64,000 nt of DNA from Actinomycetota bacterium (GTDB taxonomy: Bacteria; Actinomycetota; Acidimicrobiia; Acidimicrobiales; Microtrichaceae), in the NCBI GenBank assembly GCA_016870275.1, contig VGBZ01000006.1:55607-119606 (forward strand), in the 5' to 3' direction. Under the pieces are notes generated by a model that saw nothing but the letters and a program-made list of their open reading frames with translations, was not told the origin of the DNA and did not search any database. The first letter of the stretch is position 1; the number at the start of each line of letters is the position of its first letter. A program made the translations under genes and the position numbers. This document shows positions 1 to 8,911 of the stretch, in pieces.

Positions 1-52
1 GGCTGCGCTCATCGCCGCCGGCGTGCGGGTCCGGCCGGTGGGGGAGTCGTGA
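1..52 (+). CDS. C-terminal end of an unidentified protein (partial)
   Basis: Reading frame 2 is open from the left edge and ends at TGA 50-52, giving a C-terminus of about sixteen residues that ends RVRPVGES. Its stop overlaps the GTG start of the aminotransferase (GTGA overlap at 49-52), so the two are probably co-transcribed. Too little is present to name a family. Confidence 0.5.
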   Translation, partial: AALIAAGVRVRPVGES

Positions 53-1212
53 CCTGCGATCCGCTCGTCGAGCGCATGCAGCCGTACCGGTCGTCGATCT
101 TCGCCGAGATGAGCGCCCTCGCACAGCGCACCGGGGCAATCAACCTGGGCCAGGGATTCCCCGACACCGATCCACCGTCCGCCGTGCTCGATGCAGCCGT
201 CGTGGCCCTCCGCAGCGGGCACAACCAGTATCCGCCCGGTGCCGGACTCGCCGAACTCCGAGCGGCCGTGGCCCGCCACCAGCGCCGGGCCTACGGCATC
301 GATCTCGATTCGGACTCCGGGGTGCAGATCACCGTGGGCGCCTCCGAGGCGCTCGCAGCCACGATCCTCGCCACCTGTGGTCCCGGCGACGAGGTCGTCG
401 TCTTCGAGCCCTACTTCGACCTCTACGCCGCAGTGGTGGCGCTCGCCGGTGCCACGCTCCGAACGGTCACGCTCCGGGCACCCGAGTACACCTTCGATCC
501 GCAGCAGCTCCGGGCCGCCGTCGGTCCCCGGACCAGACTCGTCGTCGTCAACACCCCGCACAATCCCACCGGTCGGGTGTTCACTACCGCCGAACTCACC
601 GAGATCGCAGTGGTGTGCTGTGACGCCGACGTACTCGCCGTCACCGACGAGGTCTACGAGCACCTGACCTTCGACGACTGCGCCCACGTGCCACTCGCGA
701 CGCTCCCCGGCATGTTCGAGCGCACCTTCACCATCTCATCGGCCGGGAAGACGTTCTCTGCGACCGGGTGGAAGATCGGTTGGGTGAGTGGCCCGCCGGA
801 ACTCGTTGCCGCCACGCGAGCTGTCAAGCAGCACCTCTCCTACTCGGGTGGCACTCCGTTCCAGGCAGCGCTGGCGACGGTGCTCGACGACGTCGAACCG
901 ATCATCTCCGACCTCCGGGTCGACCTCTCCCGACAACGGGACCTGCTCTGTGCGGGTCTGGCAACCCTCGGCCTCGAGGTGCGCCGGCCGGCCGGCACGT
1001 ACTTCGTCGTCGCCGACGTCGCGCCGCTCGGCGCCTCCGACGGTGTTGCGTTCTGCCGTTCGCTGCCCGAGCGGGCCGGGGTGGTCGCGGTCCCGACGCA
1101 GGTCTTCTACGCCGATCCGGACGACGGCCGGACGCTGGTCCGTTTCGCATTCTGCAAACGGCCGCAGGTCCTCGCCGAGGCGGTCGATCGCCTCCAGAAG
1201 GCGTTCTGCTGA
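49..1212 (+). CDS. PLP-dependent class I/II aminotransferase
   Basis: A 387-residue fold-type I aminotransferase of the kynurenine/glutamine/methionine aminotransferase-like or DapC-like group. The N-terminal motif INLGQGFPD is typical of that group. The PLP Schiff-base lysine is expected at about residue 234 in SAGKTFSATGWK, and NTPHNPTG near residue 165 is the cofactor-binding asparagine motif. Length is normal for the family. The GTG start overlaps the stop of the truncated upstream gene, which suggests translational coupling. The substrate cannot be fixed from sequence: N-succinyl-diaminopimelate, aromatic or sulfur amino acids are all possible. Confidence 0.85.
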   Translation: MTCDPLVERMQPYRSSIFAEMSALAQRTGAINLGQGFPDTDPPSAVLDAAVVALRSGHNQYPPGAGLAELRAAVARHQRRAYGIDLDSDSGVQITVGASEALAATILATCGPGDEVVVFEPYFDLYAAVVALAGATLRTVTLRAPEYTFDPQQLRAAVGPRTRLVVVNTPHNPTGRVFTTAELTEIAVVCCDADVLAVTDEVYEHLTFDDCAHVPLATLPGMFERTFTISSAGKTFSATGWKIGWVSGPPELVAATRAVKQHLSYSGGTPFQAALATVLDDVEPIISDLRVDLSRQRDLLCAGLATLGLEVRRPAGTYFVVADVAPLGASDGVAFCRSLPERAGVVAVPTQVFYADPDDGRTLVRFAFCKRPQVLAEAVDRLQKAFC

Positions 1213-1233
1213 GCCGGGGCGAGCGGGTCGCGG

Positions 1234-1239
1234 TACGTT
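1234..1239 (+). promoter_or_regulatory. -10 box, leaderless promoter of the GroES-like gene
   Basis: TACGTT lies 7 nt before the ATG at 1247 and no Shine-Dalgarno sequence is present. This is the TANNNT-N6-8-start arrangement seen repeatedly in this window, so transcription probably begins at the start codon. Confidence 0.55.
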
Positions 1240-1246
1240 GAGACTC

Positions 1247-1672
1247 ATGGCCGACACCGAGGTCCCGGACACAACCAACAGCGATCCGGAACCCGACCCG
1301 GTGCCTGAATCGACACCGGTGGAGGCGTCACCGGCGGTCGGGGCCATGGGTCGCAGCGACAAGTTGCCCGTCCGGATGCTCAACGACCGTCTGCTCGTGC
1401 AACTCGACACGGCGGACGCCGAGCGTCGTTCCGCCGGGGGGATCCTGATCCCCGCCACGGCCCAGCTCGGCCGGCGCCTCACGTGGGCCGAGGTCCGCGC
1501 CGCCGGTCCGAACGTGCGTGCAGTCGAGGAGGGCGATCAGGTGCTGTTCAACCCCGAGGACGTCTACGAGGTCGAGGTCCGGGGTGAGACGTTCATCATC
1601 CTCCGGGAACGTGACATCCACGCCGTGGCCGCCGAGCGCCTCGACGACGGCCTCACCGGCCTCTATCTCTGA
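1247..1672 (+). CDS. GroES-like co-chaperonin domain protein
   Basis: A 141-residue protein. The first 45 or so residues are an acidic, proline-rich extension; the rest matches the Cpn10 fold (MLNDRLLVQLD, AGGILIPATAQ, VEEGDQVLFNPEDVYEVEV). A normal GroES is about 95-100 residues, so the N-terminal extension is unusual. No groEL lies next to it. The domain should form a beta-barrel that can dock on a chaperonin, but with the extension and without a groEL partner it could be a specialised paralogue. The start is the ATG 7 nt after a TACGTT -10 box, which looks leaderless. Confidence 0.75.
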   Translation: MADTEVPDTTNSDPEPDPVPESTPVEASPAVGAMGRSDKLPVRMLNDRLLVQLDTADAERRSAGGILIPATAQLGRRLTWAEVRAAGPNVRAVEEGDQVLFNPEDVYEVEVRGETFIILRERDIHAVAAERLDDGLTGLYL

Positions 1673-1753
1673 GCCCGGGCCGGAGTCGCTGTGCCGGGAG
1701 CCCGAGGGCGGCCCGTTCGGGCATGTCGTTTCGGGTCCGGGCCCACCCCCTCC

Positions 1754-1759
1754 TACGAT
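1754..1759 (+). promoter_or_regulatory. -10 box, leaderless promoter of hisI
   Basis: TACGAT lies 6 nt before the ATG at 1766, with no Shine-Dalgarno sequence. This supports 1766 over the upstream in-frame start at 1691. Confidence 0.55.
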
Positions 1760-1765
1760 GACACC

Positions 1766-2164
1766 ATGGCCGGCGCCCCAGCAGTGACACCCGTCGAGAT
1801 CCGGGTCGAGGACCTGGAGCGGGTCCGCTACAACGACGACGGACTGGTGGCGGCCATCGTCCAGGACGTCGAGACGCGGGCGGTGCTGATGATGGCGTGG
1901 ATGAACGCCGAGACCCTCCTCATGAGCCTGGAGCAGGGTCGGACCGTGTTCTGGTCCCGATCTCGCCAGGAGGTCTGGCGCAAGGGCGACACCTCCGGCG
2001 ATCGTCAGTTCATTCGTTCGGCGTGGGTCGACTGCGACGGCGACACCTTGTTGTTTCTCGTCGAGCAGGAGGGAACCGGTGCGTGCCACACCGGCACCTA
2101 CACGTGTTTCGCCCAGCCGTTCGGTTCCGATGATCGTGCCCCTGACCGGCCCGGGCCGGTCTGA
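1766..2164 (+). CDS. hisI: phosphoribosyl-AMP cyclohydrolase
   Basis: A cytosolic enzyme of histidine synthesis that opens the adenine ring of phosphoribosyl-AMP. The 132 residues match the stand-alone HisI family: [25 protein letters not shown], and the metal-binding cysteines in the CDGD segment and [10 protein letters not shown]. There is no fused HisE domain. It sits immediately upstream of trpE with 40 bp between them, the same order as in mycobacteria. The ATG at 1766 is chosen because family homology begins just after it and a -10 box lies 6 nt upstream; the upstream extension from 1691 is low-complexity. Confidence 0.93.
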   Translation: MAGAPAVTPVEIRVEDLERVRYNDDGLVAAIVQDVETRAVLMMAWMNAETLLMSLEQGRTVFWSRSRQEVWRKGDTSGDRQFIRSAWVDCDGDTLLFLVEQEGTGACHTGTYTCFAQPFGSDDRAPDRPGPV

Positions 2165-2204
2165 GCGCAGCTCGAGTCCGACCCGAGTCCGAGCCGACTC
2201 CGTC

Positions 2205-3761
2205 ATGCCCTACCCCACCCGCAGCGAGTTCCACCGTCTGGTCGCCGACCACTCCGTCGTACCGGTGTGTGAGACGCTGCTCGCCGACCTGACTACTCCG
2301 CTCGCCGCCTTCGCCCGCCTCTGCGGTGACGACGACTCCGGCGGGTCGGGGTTCCTGCTCGAGTCGGTCGATCACGGGGGACGGTGGAGTCGCTGGTCGT
2401 TCATCGGCCGATCACCGCTGGCGCGCCTCGTCGCCCGAGGTCCACAGGTGCACCTGAGCGGTGACCTCCCGCTCGACGTTCCCACCGACCACGGGGTGCT
2501 GGCCGCGCTCGAGGTGCTGCTCGAGCAGTACACCGCACCGGACGAGGCGGCGTTCGGCCACCCGCTCCCGCCGCTGCACTCCGGGCTCGTCGGCCATCTC
2601 GGCTACGACGTCGTCCGAGAGGTGGAGCGCCTCCCCGATGCACCCGACGACGACCGCAGCTTCCCCGACGCCGTGCTCTCGTTCATCGGCGAGCTCGCCG
2701 CCTACGACCACTGGTCCCAACAGGTGACGCTCGTCGCCAACGCCGTGGTGCCGTCCGGGTCGGACACCGCGGCGATCGACGCCGCCTACGACGGTGCGCT
2801 CGAACGGCTCGAGCGCCTCGCCGCCGACGGGGCCAACCCGCTCGACGAACCGCTCGTCACGCCCCCGGAGCGCACTGACGAGGTCGTCGATGTGACGTCC
2901 TCCATGAATCCGGGCGACTACGTCGCTGCGGTGCGCGCCGCTCAGGAGCACATCCTCGCCGGCGACATCTTCCAGGTGGTGCTCTCGCAGCGGTTCACGT
3001 TCACCACCATGGCCGAGCCGCTGGACATCTACCGCACCCTGCGCCAGATCAACCCGTCGCCGTACATGTACTTCGTCCGGGAGGATGACCTCACGCTCGT
3101 CGGATGCTCCCCCGAGCCGATGGTGCAGCTGCTCGGAGGCCAGGTCATCTCCAGGCCGATCGCCGGGACGCGCTTTCGGGGCCGTGACGACGAGCACGAT
3201 CGGCTGCTCGCTGCTGAATTGCTCGAGCACCCCAAGGAGCGCTCCGAGCACCTGATGCTCGTGGACCTCGCTCGCAACGACGTCGGCCGGGTCGTCGAGT
3301 TCGGGACCTGTGGAGTCGACGAGTTCATGACGCTCGAGCGCTATAGCCACGTGATGCACCTGACCTCGCAGGTGTCGGGCACTCTGGCACCCGGCCGCAC
3401 CCCGATCGACGTGCTCCGGGCCACGCTCCCCGCGGGAACGGTGTCAGGGGCACCCAAGGTGCGGGCCATGGAGATCATCGACGCCCTCGAGCCCACCCGC
3501 CGGGGTCCGTACGCCGGTGTCGTGGGCTACCTCGACTTCTCCGGAAACATCGACACGGCGATCGCCATCCGAACGATGATCGTGGAGCCACCCGGCCCGG
3601 ATGGCCGTCGGCGGGCGTCGGTACAGGCGGGCGCCGGGGTCGTTGCCGACTCGGACCCGGCGGACGAGGAACTCGAGACCCGCAACAAGGCCAAGGCGCT
3701 GCTCAGCGCCGTGCCGCTCGCCGAGCGCATCACCGCCCAGCGCCGCGCTGCGCCAGACTGA
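2205..3761 (+). CDS. trpE: anthranilate synthase component I
   Basis: Converts chorismate and ammonia to anthranilate, the first committed step of tryptophan synthesis. The 518 residues include the chorismate-binding signatures HLMLVDLARNDVGRV and GTVSGAPKVRAMEIID and the N-terminal Trp-binding-type region (SFIGRSPLARL). Length is normal for TrpE. No trpG or trpD is adjacent, so the glutaminase subunit must be encoded elsewhere. The ATG at 2205 is preferred because residues upstream of it do not resemble the family and overlap hisI in another frame. No leader peptide with tandem Trp codons is visible, so attenuation of the classical kind is not supported. Confidence 0.95.
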   Translation: MPYPTRSEFHRLVADHSVVPVCETLLADLTTPLAAFARLCGDDDSGGSGFLLESVDHGGRWSRWSFIGRSPLARLVARGPQVHLSGDLPLDVPTDHGVLAALEVLLEQYTAPDEAAFGHPLPPLHSGLVGHLGYDVVREVERLPDAPDDDRSFPDAVLSFIGELAAYDHWSQQVTLVANAVVPSGSDTAAIDAAYDGALERLERLAADGANPLDEPLVTPPERTDEVVDVTSSMNPGDYVAAVRAAQEHILAGDIFQVVLSQRFTFTTMAEPLDIYRTLRQINPSPYMYFVREDDLTLVGCSPEPMVQLLGGQVISRPIAGTRFRGRDDEHDRLLAAELLEHPKERSEHLMLVDLARNDVGRVVEFGTCGVDEFMTLERYSHVMHLTSQVSGTLAPGRTPIDVLRATLPAGTVSGAPKVRAMEIIDALEPTRRGPYAGVVGYLDFSGNIDTAIAIRTMIVEPPGPDGRRRASVQAGAGVVADSDPADEELETRNKAKALLSAVPLAERITAQRRAAPD

Positions 3762-3765
3762 CGCC

Positions 3766-4722
3766 GTGGCATCAGAGGTCGAACCGGGAACGACGAGACG
3801 GGCGACCGTGGCGCTCGTCGGCGAGCGGGACGTCGTGACCGTCTCGGGTGTCGACGCTGCGACGTTCCTGCAGGGCCAGCTGTCCGCCGATGTGGCAGGG
3901 CTCGCCACGGGCGACTCGACCTGGTCGCTGCTGCTCGAACCCCAGGGCAAGGTCGACGCCTGGCTGCGCGTCTGGCGCTCCGAGCCCGACCGGTTCCTGC
4001 TCGACGTCGACGCCGGGTGGGGTGACCCGGTCCTCACCCGGCTCCGCCGTTTCCTCATGCGAGTCGAGGTGGCACTCGAAGCGGTGCGCTGGTCGTGGGT
4101 CGGCCTCCGTGGCCCGGACGCCGCAACGCTCGCAGGGCACGTCGACGGTGCGGTGCTCGTGGCCCCTGTCGACTGGCGCGGGGTGGCTGGTGCAGACGTT
4201 CTCGGCCCGGAGCTCGCTGTTTCCGACAAGGTGTCCGTGCTCACACCCGAGGCCGCCGAGGCACTCCGGATCCGTTGCGGCTGGCCCGCCATGGGCCGCG
4301 AGCTCGACGACACGGTGATCCCCGCCGAGGCCGGAACCTGGTTGGTGGAGAACTCCGTGAGCTTCACCAAGGGCTGCTACACCGGCCAGGAACTCGTCGC
4401 CCGTGTCGACAGTCGCGGCAGCAACACGCCGCGACGGCTCCGTGGGGTGGTGATCGAGGCTGCACCTGCGCCACCAGCTGGGGCCGAGGTGGTCCACAAC
4501 GGTGAGGTCCGCGGGACGCTCAGCTCGGTTGCGGTCACCGACGACGGCACCGTTGTGGCGCTGTCACTCCTGCACCGCTCCATCGAGGATGGCGAACCGA
4601 TCGACCTGCGTTGGGCCGGTGGGTCCGCCGTGGCCATCGTGCGTGACCTGCCCATGCAGGAACCTCTGCTCCCCGTGCCCGAATCGTCGCCGGTCGGTCC
4701 CTCGGGGCAGGGGTCGGGTTGA
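3766..4722 (+). CDS. ygfZ: YgfZ/CAF17-type folate-binding protein
   Basis: 318 residues of the glycine-cleavage T-protein-like fold. The diagnostic motif KGCYTGQE is intact near residue 205; its cysteine is the conserved feature of YgfZ proteins, which bind tetrahydrofolate and help maintain certain iron-sulfur enzymes. It starts at a GTG 4 bp after the trpE stop and its end overlaps the next gene by 4 bp, so it is embedded in the trp cluster, probably by co-transcription rather than a role in tryptophan synthesis. It is not an aminomethyltransferase of glycine cleavage: it is short and lacks the gcv neighbours. Confidence 0.88.
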   Translation: MASEVEPGTTRRATVALVGERDVVTVSGVDAATFLQGQLSADVAGLATGDSTWSLLLEPQGKVDAWLRVWRSEPDRFLLDVDAGWGDPVLTRLRRFLMRVEVALEAVRWSWVGLRGPDAATLAGHVDGAVLVAPVDWRGVAGADVLGPELAVSDKVSVLTPEAAEALRIRCGWPAMGRELDDTVIPAEAGTWLVENSVSFTKGCYTGQELVARVDSRGSNTPRRLRGVVIEAAPAPPAGAEVVHNGEVRGTLSSVAVTDDGTVVALSLLHRSIEDGEPIDLRWAGGSAVAIVRDLPMQEPLLPVPESSPVGPSGQGSG

Positions 4723-5279
4723 GCTCCACCGACCCAGATCCGTATCTGGTGCTCGGCGTGGCCCCCGAGGCCACTGCTGCGGAGATTCGGGCTGCGTACC
4801 TGGAGTTGGCCCGTTCCGCCCACCCGGATCGACACGCCACCGATCCGGCGGCGCAACGTTCAGCAGAGGAGCGGATGCGACGGATCAACGCCGCCTGGGC
4901 GGTCCTCGGTGATCCGCAGCGGCGTGCAGAACACGATCGGCGCGCCGGGACCGGGCCGCTCGAGGGCGTCCTGATCACCCGGCCGTCACGTTCGTTCACC
5001 CCGCATCACCCCGATGACCCCGATACCTCCGACGCCGACGACTGGCACCACGAACCCGACCCGTACGATCCGCGAACGGCCGTGGGCCGGGTCCTCGGTG
5101 CGGGTCCGCCGTTGTTGTTCGTTGCGGGGCTCGTGTTCCTCGCCGCATCGACGGTGACCGGGATCCGGACGCTCTTCGCCGTGGCGCTCGCGATGATGAT
5201 CCTCGCTGCGTTCGCATTCGTCGGTGTGCCGATCATCGCCGTGGCCCGGAGCAAGGCCAACGACTCGGACCGCAGGTGA
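4719..5279 (+). CDS. J-domain membrane protein
   Basis: 186 residues starting at a TTG that overlaps the ygfZ stop. Residues 7-70 are a J-domain with the HPD tripeptide (AHPDRHATD), which stimulates the ATPase of an Hsp70 partner. The middle is acidic and polar, and the C-terminal 70 residues contain two hydrophobic segments separated by a short turn, so the protein is probably anchored in the membrane with the J-domain in the cytoplasm. It lacks the Gly/Phe and zinc-finger regions of DnaJ. A related J-domain/TM protein is at 32668-33369. Function beyond Hsp70 recruitment is unknown. Confidence 0.8.
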   Translation: MSSTDPDPYLVLGVAPEATAAEIRAAYLELARSAHPDRHATDPAAQRSAEERMRRINAAWAVLGDPQRRAEHDRRAGTGPLEGVLITRPSRSFTPHHPDDPDTSDADDWHHEPDPYDPRTAVGRVLGAGPPLLFVAGLVFLAASTVTGIRTLFAVALAMMILAAFAFVGVPIIAVARSKANDSDRR

Positions 5280-5306
5280 GCCATCCCTGTCGCCGGCCGC
5301 AGTCGT

Positions 5307-5312
5307 TACGCT
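5307..5312 (+). promoter_or_regulatory. -10 box, leaderless promoter of trpC
   Basis: TACGCT lies 7 nt before the GTG at 5320, in the 40-bp gap after the J-domain gene. It suggests that trpC has its own leaderless promoter and selects 5320 as the start. Confidence 0.55.
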
Positions 5313-5319
5313 TGCTCCC

Positions 5320-6141
5320 GTGGCGACCTACCTCGATGAGATCCTCCGGGCACACCGAGCCGCAGCTGCAGCCGACGACCGACCGATGGACGAGTTGTTC
5401 GCTGCGGCCGCCGACGCCCCGCCGACCCGGGGGTTTCTGAGCGCCATCCGCAGCGACCCCGGGTTGGCCGTCATCGCCGAGGTGAAGCGCCGCTCACCGT
5501 CCAAGGGTGCACTCGCTGAGGACCTCGACCCGGCGGTCGTCGCCGCCGCCTACCGGGACGGCGGCGCTGCGTGCCTGTCGGTGCTCACCGACGAGGACTT
5601 CTTCGGAGGGTCCGTCGAGGACCTCGCCACAGCACGACGGGCCTCCGGTCTCCCGGTGCTTCGCAAGGACTTCACCGTCTCGGAGCGGGATGTGCTCGAC
5701 GCCCGGATCATGGGGGCTGACTGCGTGTTGCTGATCGCCGCTGCGCTCGATGACGACGAACTCGCCTCGTTCGCCGCCGTGGCCGTAGACGTCGGACTCG
5801 ATGTCCTCGTGGAGGTGCATGACGAAGCCGAGGTGGCCCGAGCCCTCGTAGCAGTCGAGCTCCGCGAGGACAGCGGCACGGGCGTGGCGATCGGGGTCAA
5901 CCAGCGCGACCTGGTGACGTTCAGGGTCGACTCCCAACGGGCGGTGCGAGTCGTCGACGCCATTCCGGCGGGATTCGTCCGGGTGGGGGAGTCGGGAGTC
6001 AGCGGCCCCGATGACGCTGCGGCGCTGCATGCCGCGGGATACGACGCAGTGCTCGTCGGCGAGCATCTCGTGACCTCGGGGGACCCGAGCGCATCGGTGG
6101 CGGCGCTTCGTTCGGCCGCACCGGTGAACCGAGGCCTCTGA
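5320..6141 (+). CDS. trpC: indole-3-glycerol phosphate synthase
   Basis: 273 residues forming a TIM barrel that cyclises carboxyphenylaminodeoxyribulose phosphate to indole-3-glycerol phosphate. Seen motifs: VIAEVKRRSPSKG (catalytic lysine strand), LRKDFTVSE, IGVNQRDL and the phosphate-binding GESGVSGPDD near the C-terminus. It is a single-function enzyme; the TrpF activity is a separate gene immediately downstream. GTG 5320 gives the usual N-terminus (TYLDEIL) and follows a -10 box at 7 nt; the upstream in-frame start at 5224 would add residues that overlap the preceding gene. Confidence 0.95.
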   Translation: MATYLDEILRAHRAAAAADDRPMDELFAAAADAPPTRGFLSAIRSDPGLAVIAEVKRRSPSKGALAEDLDPAVVAAAYRDGGAACLSVLTDEDFFGGSVEDLATARRASGLPVLRKDFTVSERDVLDARIMGADCVLLIAAALDDDELASFAAVAVDVGLDVLVEVHDEAEVARALVAVELREDSGTGVAIGVNQRDLVTFRVDSQRAVRVVDAIPAGFVRVGESGVSGPDDAAALHAAGYDAVLVGEHLVTSGDPSASVAALRSAAPVNRGL

Positions 6142-6171
6142 AAGTCCCCCGACGTGGAGGGGCACCGGCGT

Positions 6172-6177
6172 TAGCCT
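6172..6177 (+). promoter_or_regulatory. -10 box, leaderless promoter of trpF
   Basis: TAGCCT is 7 nt upstream of the GTG at 6185; no ribosome-binding site is present. Confidence 0.55.
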
Positions 6178-6184
6178 GCGGGCA

Positions 6185-6850
6185 GTGTTCGTGAAGATCT
6201 GCGGGATCACCAGCGCCGAGGACGCCCTCATGGCCGCCGCCCTCGGTGCCGACGCCGTCGGGTTCGTCTTTGCCCCGAGCCCCCGGCAGGTCACCGTCGG
6301 GACCGTGCGCGACATCACTCGACGGCTCCCGCCGAATCTGGTCACCGTCGGCGTCTTCCGGGATCAGGAGCCACGTTTCGTGATCGACACCCTGCTCGGT
6401 GCCGGTCTCCGAGCGGCGCAGTTGCACGGACACGAGACAGCCGATGACGCCGCTGCGATCCGTCCGTACTGTCAGGCGTTGATCGTGGCGCTCTCGGCCG
6501 GTGAGTCCCGGTGGGAAGCCGTGGCCGACTACGGCGCCGACGCCGTGCTGGTCGACGGGCCGTCGCCCGGATCCGGCCGGGTGTTCGACTGGTCGGTCGT
6601 GGAGGGCGCACCGGCCTCGGGTCGTTTGATCCTGGCCGGGGGACTGACCCCCGACAACGTCGGTGAGGCTGTCCGCTCGGTTCACCCCTGGGGAGTCGAC
6701 ACCTCCTCTGGGGTCCAGGTCGACGGTGATCCAACCCGAAAGGATCCCCGTCGGGTCCAGGCGTTCATCCGTGCGGCCCGAGCAGCGGCTCCCGAACCGC
6801 ACCACGCCTCCGGCCACGGGCCGTTCGACTGGGCCGAGGACGGACTGTGA
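6185..6850 (+). CDS. trpF: phosphoribosylanthranilate isomerase
   Basis: 221 residues of the TrpF TIM barrel, which performs the Amadori rearrangement of phosphoribosylanthranilate. Seen motifs: VKICGIT with the catalytic cysteine, [14 protein letters not shown], and the phosphate-binding [10 protein letters not shown] and SSGVQ. Many actinobacteria lack trpF and use the bifunctional isomerase PriA, so a dedicated trpF between trpC and trpB is informative about lineage. The last 20 or so residues extend beyond the usual end of the family. The GTG start is exactly 7 nt after a -10 hexamer. Confidence 0.93.
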   Translation: MFVKICGITSAEDALMAAALGADAVGFVFAPSPRQVTVGTVRDITRRLPPNLVTVGVFRDQEPRFVIDTLLGAGLRAAQLHGHETADDAAAIRPYCQALIVALSAGESRWEAVADYGADAVLVDGPSPGSGRVFDWSVVEGAPASGRLILAGGLTPDNVGEAVRSVHPWGVDTSSGVQVDGDPTRKDPRRVQAFIRAARAAAPEPHHASGHGPFDWAEDGL

Positions 6851-6899
6851 CGAGCGCTGTCCGCTGGAGCAGTGTTGTGGCCGGGAGTCCGGCCGGGGG

Positions 6900-6905
6900 T
6901 ACCTT
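6900..6905 (+). promoter_or_regulatory. -10 box, leaderless promoter of trpB
   Basis: TACCTT ends 6 nt before the GTG at 6912. This favours 6912 over the downstream ATG at 6957. Confidence 0.5.
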
Positions 6906-6911
6906 GCGCAG

Positions 6912-8117
6912 GTGAGTACCGCAGCTGAGCATCATGTGTCCGGAGAGCATCCGGTGATGGGCGAGCCCGATGCCACCGGCCGGTTCGGCGAGTACGGCGG
7001 CCGCTTCGTGCCCGAGACGCTCGTCCCGGCCCTCGCCGAGCTCGATCGGGGCTTCCGTTCGGCCTGGGCCGATCCGGCGTTCCGCTCCGAGCTCGACGGT
7101 CTCCTCGCCGACTACGCCGGTCGACCGAGCCCGTTGACCGAGTGCCATCGTCTCTCAGCGGAGCTCGGTGTGCGGGTGTTGTTCAAGCGCGAGGACCTGA
7201 ACCACACCGGGAGCCACAAGATCAACAACGTGCTCGGTCAGGCGTTGCTCGCCCGGAGGATGGGAAAGACCCGCCTGCTCGCTGAGACCGGAGCCGGGCA
7301 GCACGGCGTCGCCACGGCCACCGCCGCTGCGCTGCTCGGGATGGAGTGCCTCGTCTACATGGGTGAGGTCGACATGGCCCGCCAGGAACTGAACGTGTTC
7401 CGTATGCGCCTTCTCGGTGCGGAGGTCACGCCGGCGATGTCGGGCAGCCGTACGCTCAAGGACGCCGTCAACGAGGCCATGCGGGACTGGGTGGCCACCG
7501 TCGAGCACAGTCACTACTGCCTCGGTTCGGTCATGGGTCCGCACCCGTATCCGTGGATGGTCCGGGAGTTCCACCGGGTGATCGGGTCCGAGGCGGCGGT
7601 GCAGTGCCGGGACCTGCTCGGCGGCCCGCCCGATGTGGTCGTCGCCTGCGTGGGCGGCGGATCGAACGCCGCGGGGATCTTCTCCGGGTTCGCCGAGGAC
7701 CCGTCCGTCGAACTCGTCGGCGTGGAACCCGCCGGCGGAGCCGCAGTCGGGCGAGGTGTCCCCGGCATCGTGCACGGCATGCGCTCCTACCTGATGCAGG
7801 ACGAGTTCGGTCAGGTCCTCGAGGCACACTCGATCTCTGCCGGACTCGACTACCCGGGGGTCGGCCCGGAGCACTCCCACCTAGCGACCAGCGGCCGGGC
7901 GACCTACCACCAGGTCGACGACGGCGAGGTGGTCGAGGCGTTCGTGCTGACCTCTCGCACCGAGGGGATCATTCCGGCGCTCGAACCGGCGCACGCCTTG
8001 GCCTGGGTCGCCAGGGAGCGGGCTTCACTCGCCGGTCGAACCGTGCTCATCAACATGTCCGGTCGGGGCGACAAGGATGTCGCCCAGATGATGGACGTTC
8101 TCGCCGACCGGATCTGA
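6912..8117 (+). CDS. trpB: tryptophan synthase beta subunit
   Basis: 401 residues. Condenses indole with serine on PLP. Seen: [13 protein letters not shown] at the N-terminus, the cofactor lysine in HTGSHKINN, the phosphate-binding glycine loop [16 protein letters not shown], and SGRGDKD near the C-terminus. The indole tunnel and COMM region align over the full length, so this is the canonical TrpB1 type that works with TrpA, not the stand-alone TrpB2. trpA starts 2 bp after its stop. GTG 6912 is preferred from the -10 box; ATG 6957 is an alternative that would remove 15 residues not conserved in the family. Confidence 0.96.
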   Translation: MSTAAEHHVSGEHPVMGEPDATGRFGEYGGRFVPETLVPALAELDRGFRSAWADPAFRSELDGLLADYAGRPSPLTECHRLSAELGVRVLFKREDLNHTGSHKINNVLGQALLARRMGKTRLLAETGAGQHGVATATAAALLGMECLVYMGEVDMARQELNVFRMRLLGAEVTPAMSGSRTLKDAVNEAMRDWVATVEHSHYCLGSVMGPHPYPWMVREFHRVIGSEAAVQCRDLLGGPPDVVVACVGGGSNAAGIFSGFAEDPSVELVGVEPAGGAAVGRGVPGIVHGMRSYLMQDEFGQVLEAHSISAGLDYPGVGPEHSHLATSGRATYHQVDDGEVVEAFVLTSRTEGIIPALEPAHALAWVARERASLAGRTVLINMSGRGDKDVAQMMDVLADRI

Positions 8118-8119
8118 AC

Positions 8120-8911
8120 GTGGCTCCCGGGGCGCTCGAACGAGCTCTGCGCCAACGTCGCTCCGCCGGTCAGAAGTGCGTCGTTCCGTATCTGACGGGC
8201 GGCCTGGGGTCGTGGGGCGCCTACGTGCAGGCGGCGTCTGCGGCCGGAGCGGATGCCGTGGAGGTGGGGATCCCCTTCTCGGATCCGGTCATGGACGGGC
8301 CGGTCATCCAGGAGGCCTCGGAACGGGCGCTTCGTGCCGGGACCACTCCGTCGGCGATCGTCGACGAACTCGGCCGAACCGATGTTGGAGTGCCGGTGGC
8401 GGTGATGACCTACGCCAACCTCGTGGACCGTGCCGGATGGACGCGCTTCGCCTCCTCGCTCGCCGCCGCCGGTGTGGCTGCGGCGATCCTGCCTGACATT
8501 CCCCTCGAGGAGACCGGGCCGTGGTGCGATGCCGCCGATGCCGCCGACGTCGAGACGGTGCTCCTCGCAGCGCCCACTGCGCCCGATCAGCGCCTCGAGC
8601 GGATCGTTGGTCGATCCCGGGGATTCGTCTACGCCGTCGGCCTGCTGGGGGTGACCGGGGAGCGCAGTTCCCTGGCGGATTCCGCCGTGGTGATCGCTCG
8701 GCGCCTGAAGGCCGTGACCGACCTGCCTGTGCTCGTGGGGGTGGGAATCTCCACGCCGGAGCAGGCCGTTGAGGTCTGCGAGGTGGCCGACGGTGTCGTC
8801 GTCGGCTCGGCGCTCGTGCGGCGGGTGCTCGAATCGGGAGCTGACGAGGCGTCGGCAGACGTGGTCGCCGAGGTGGTCGGGTCGTTCAGAACCGCACTAG
8901 ATGCCGGTTGA
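8120..8911 (+). CDS. trpA: tryptophan synthase alpha subunit
   Basis: 263 residues of the TrpA TIM barrel, which cleaves indole-3-glycerol phosphate and passes indole to TrpB. The catalytic glutamate lies in VEVGIPFSDPVMDGP and the catalytic aspartate in the LPDIPLEE loop; GVGISTPEQ and VVGSALV bind phosphate. GTG 8120 follows the trpB stop with a 2-bp gap, so the pair is translationally coupled. The gene ends the trp block, and a 192-bp non-coding gap separates it from the HU gene. No strong terminator could be recognised in that gap. Confidence 0.95.
   Translation: MAPGALERALRQRRSAGQKCVVPYLTGGLGSWGAYVQAASAAGADAVEVGIPFSDPVMDGPVIQEASERALRAGTTPSAIVDELGRTDVGVPVAVMTYANLVDRAGWTRFASSLAAAGVAAAILPDIPLEETGPWCDAADAADVETVLLAAPTAPDQRLERIVGRSRGFVYAVGLLGVTGERSSLADSAVVIARRLKAVTDLPVLVGVGISTPEQAVEVCEVADGVVVGSALVRRVLESGADEASADVVAEVVGSFRTALDAG

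Noticed and set aside
2165..2204. Trp attenuator or leader peptide before trpE
   Set aside because: The 40-bp gap has no frame with tandem Trp codons and no paired hairpins with a U tract.
2412..3359. Long open frame antisense to trpE, and many similar ones elsewhere
   Set aside because: Such frames mirror the codon bias of high-GC genes; their products are rich in Arg, His and Gly, match no family, and the opposite strand carries a recognised enzyme.
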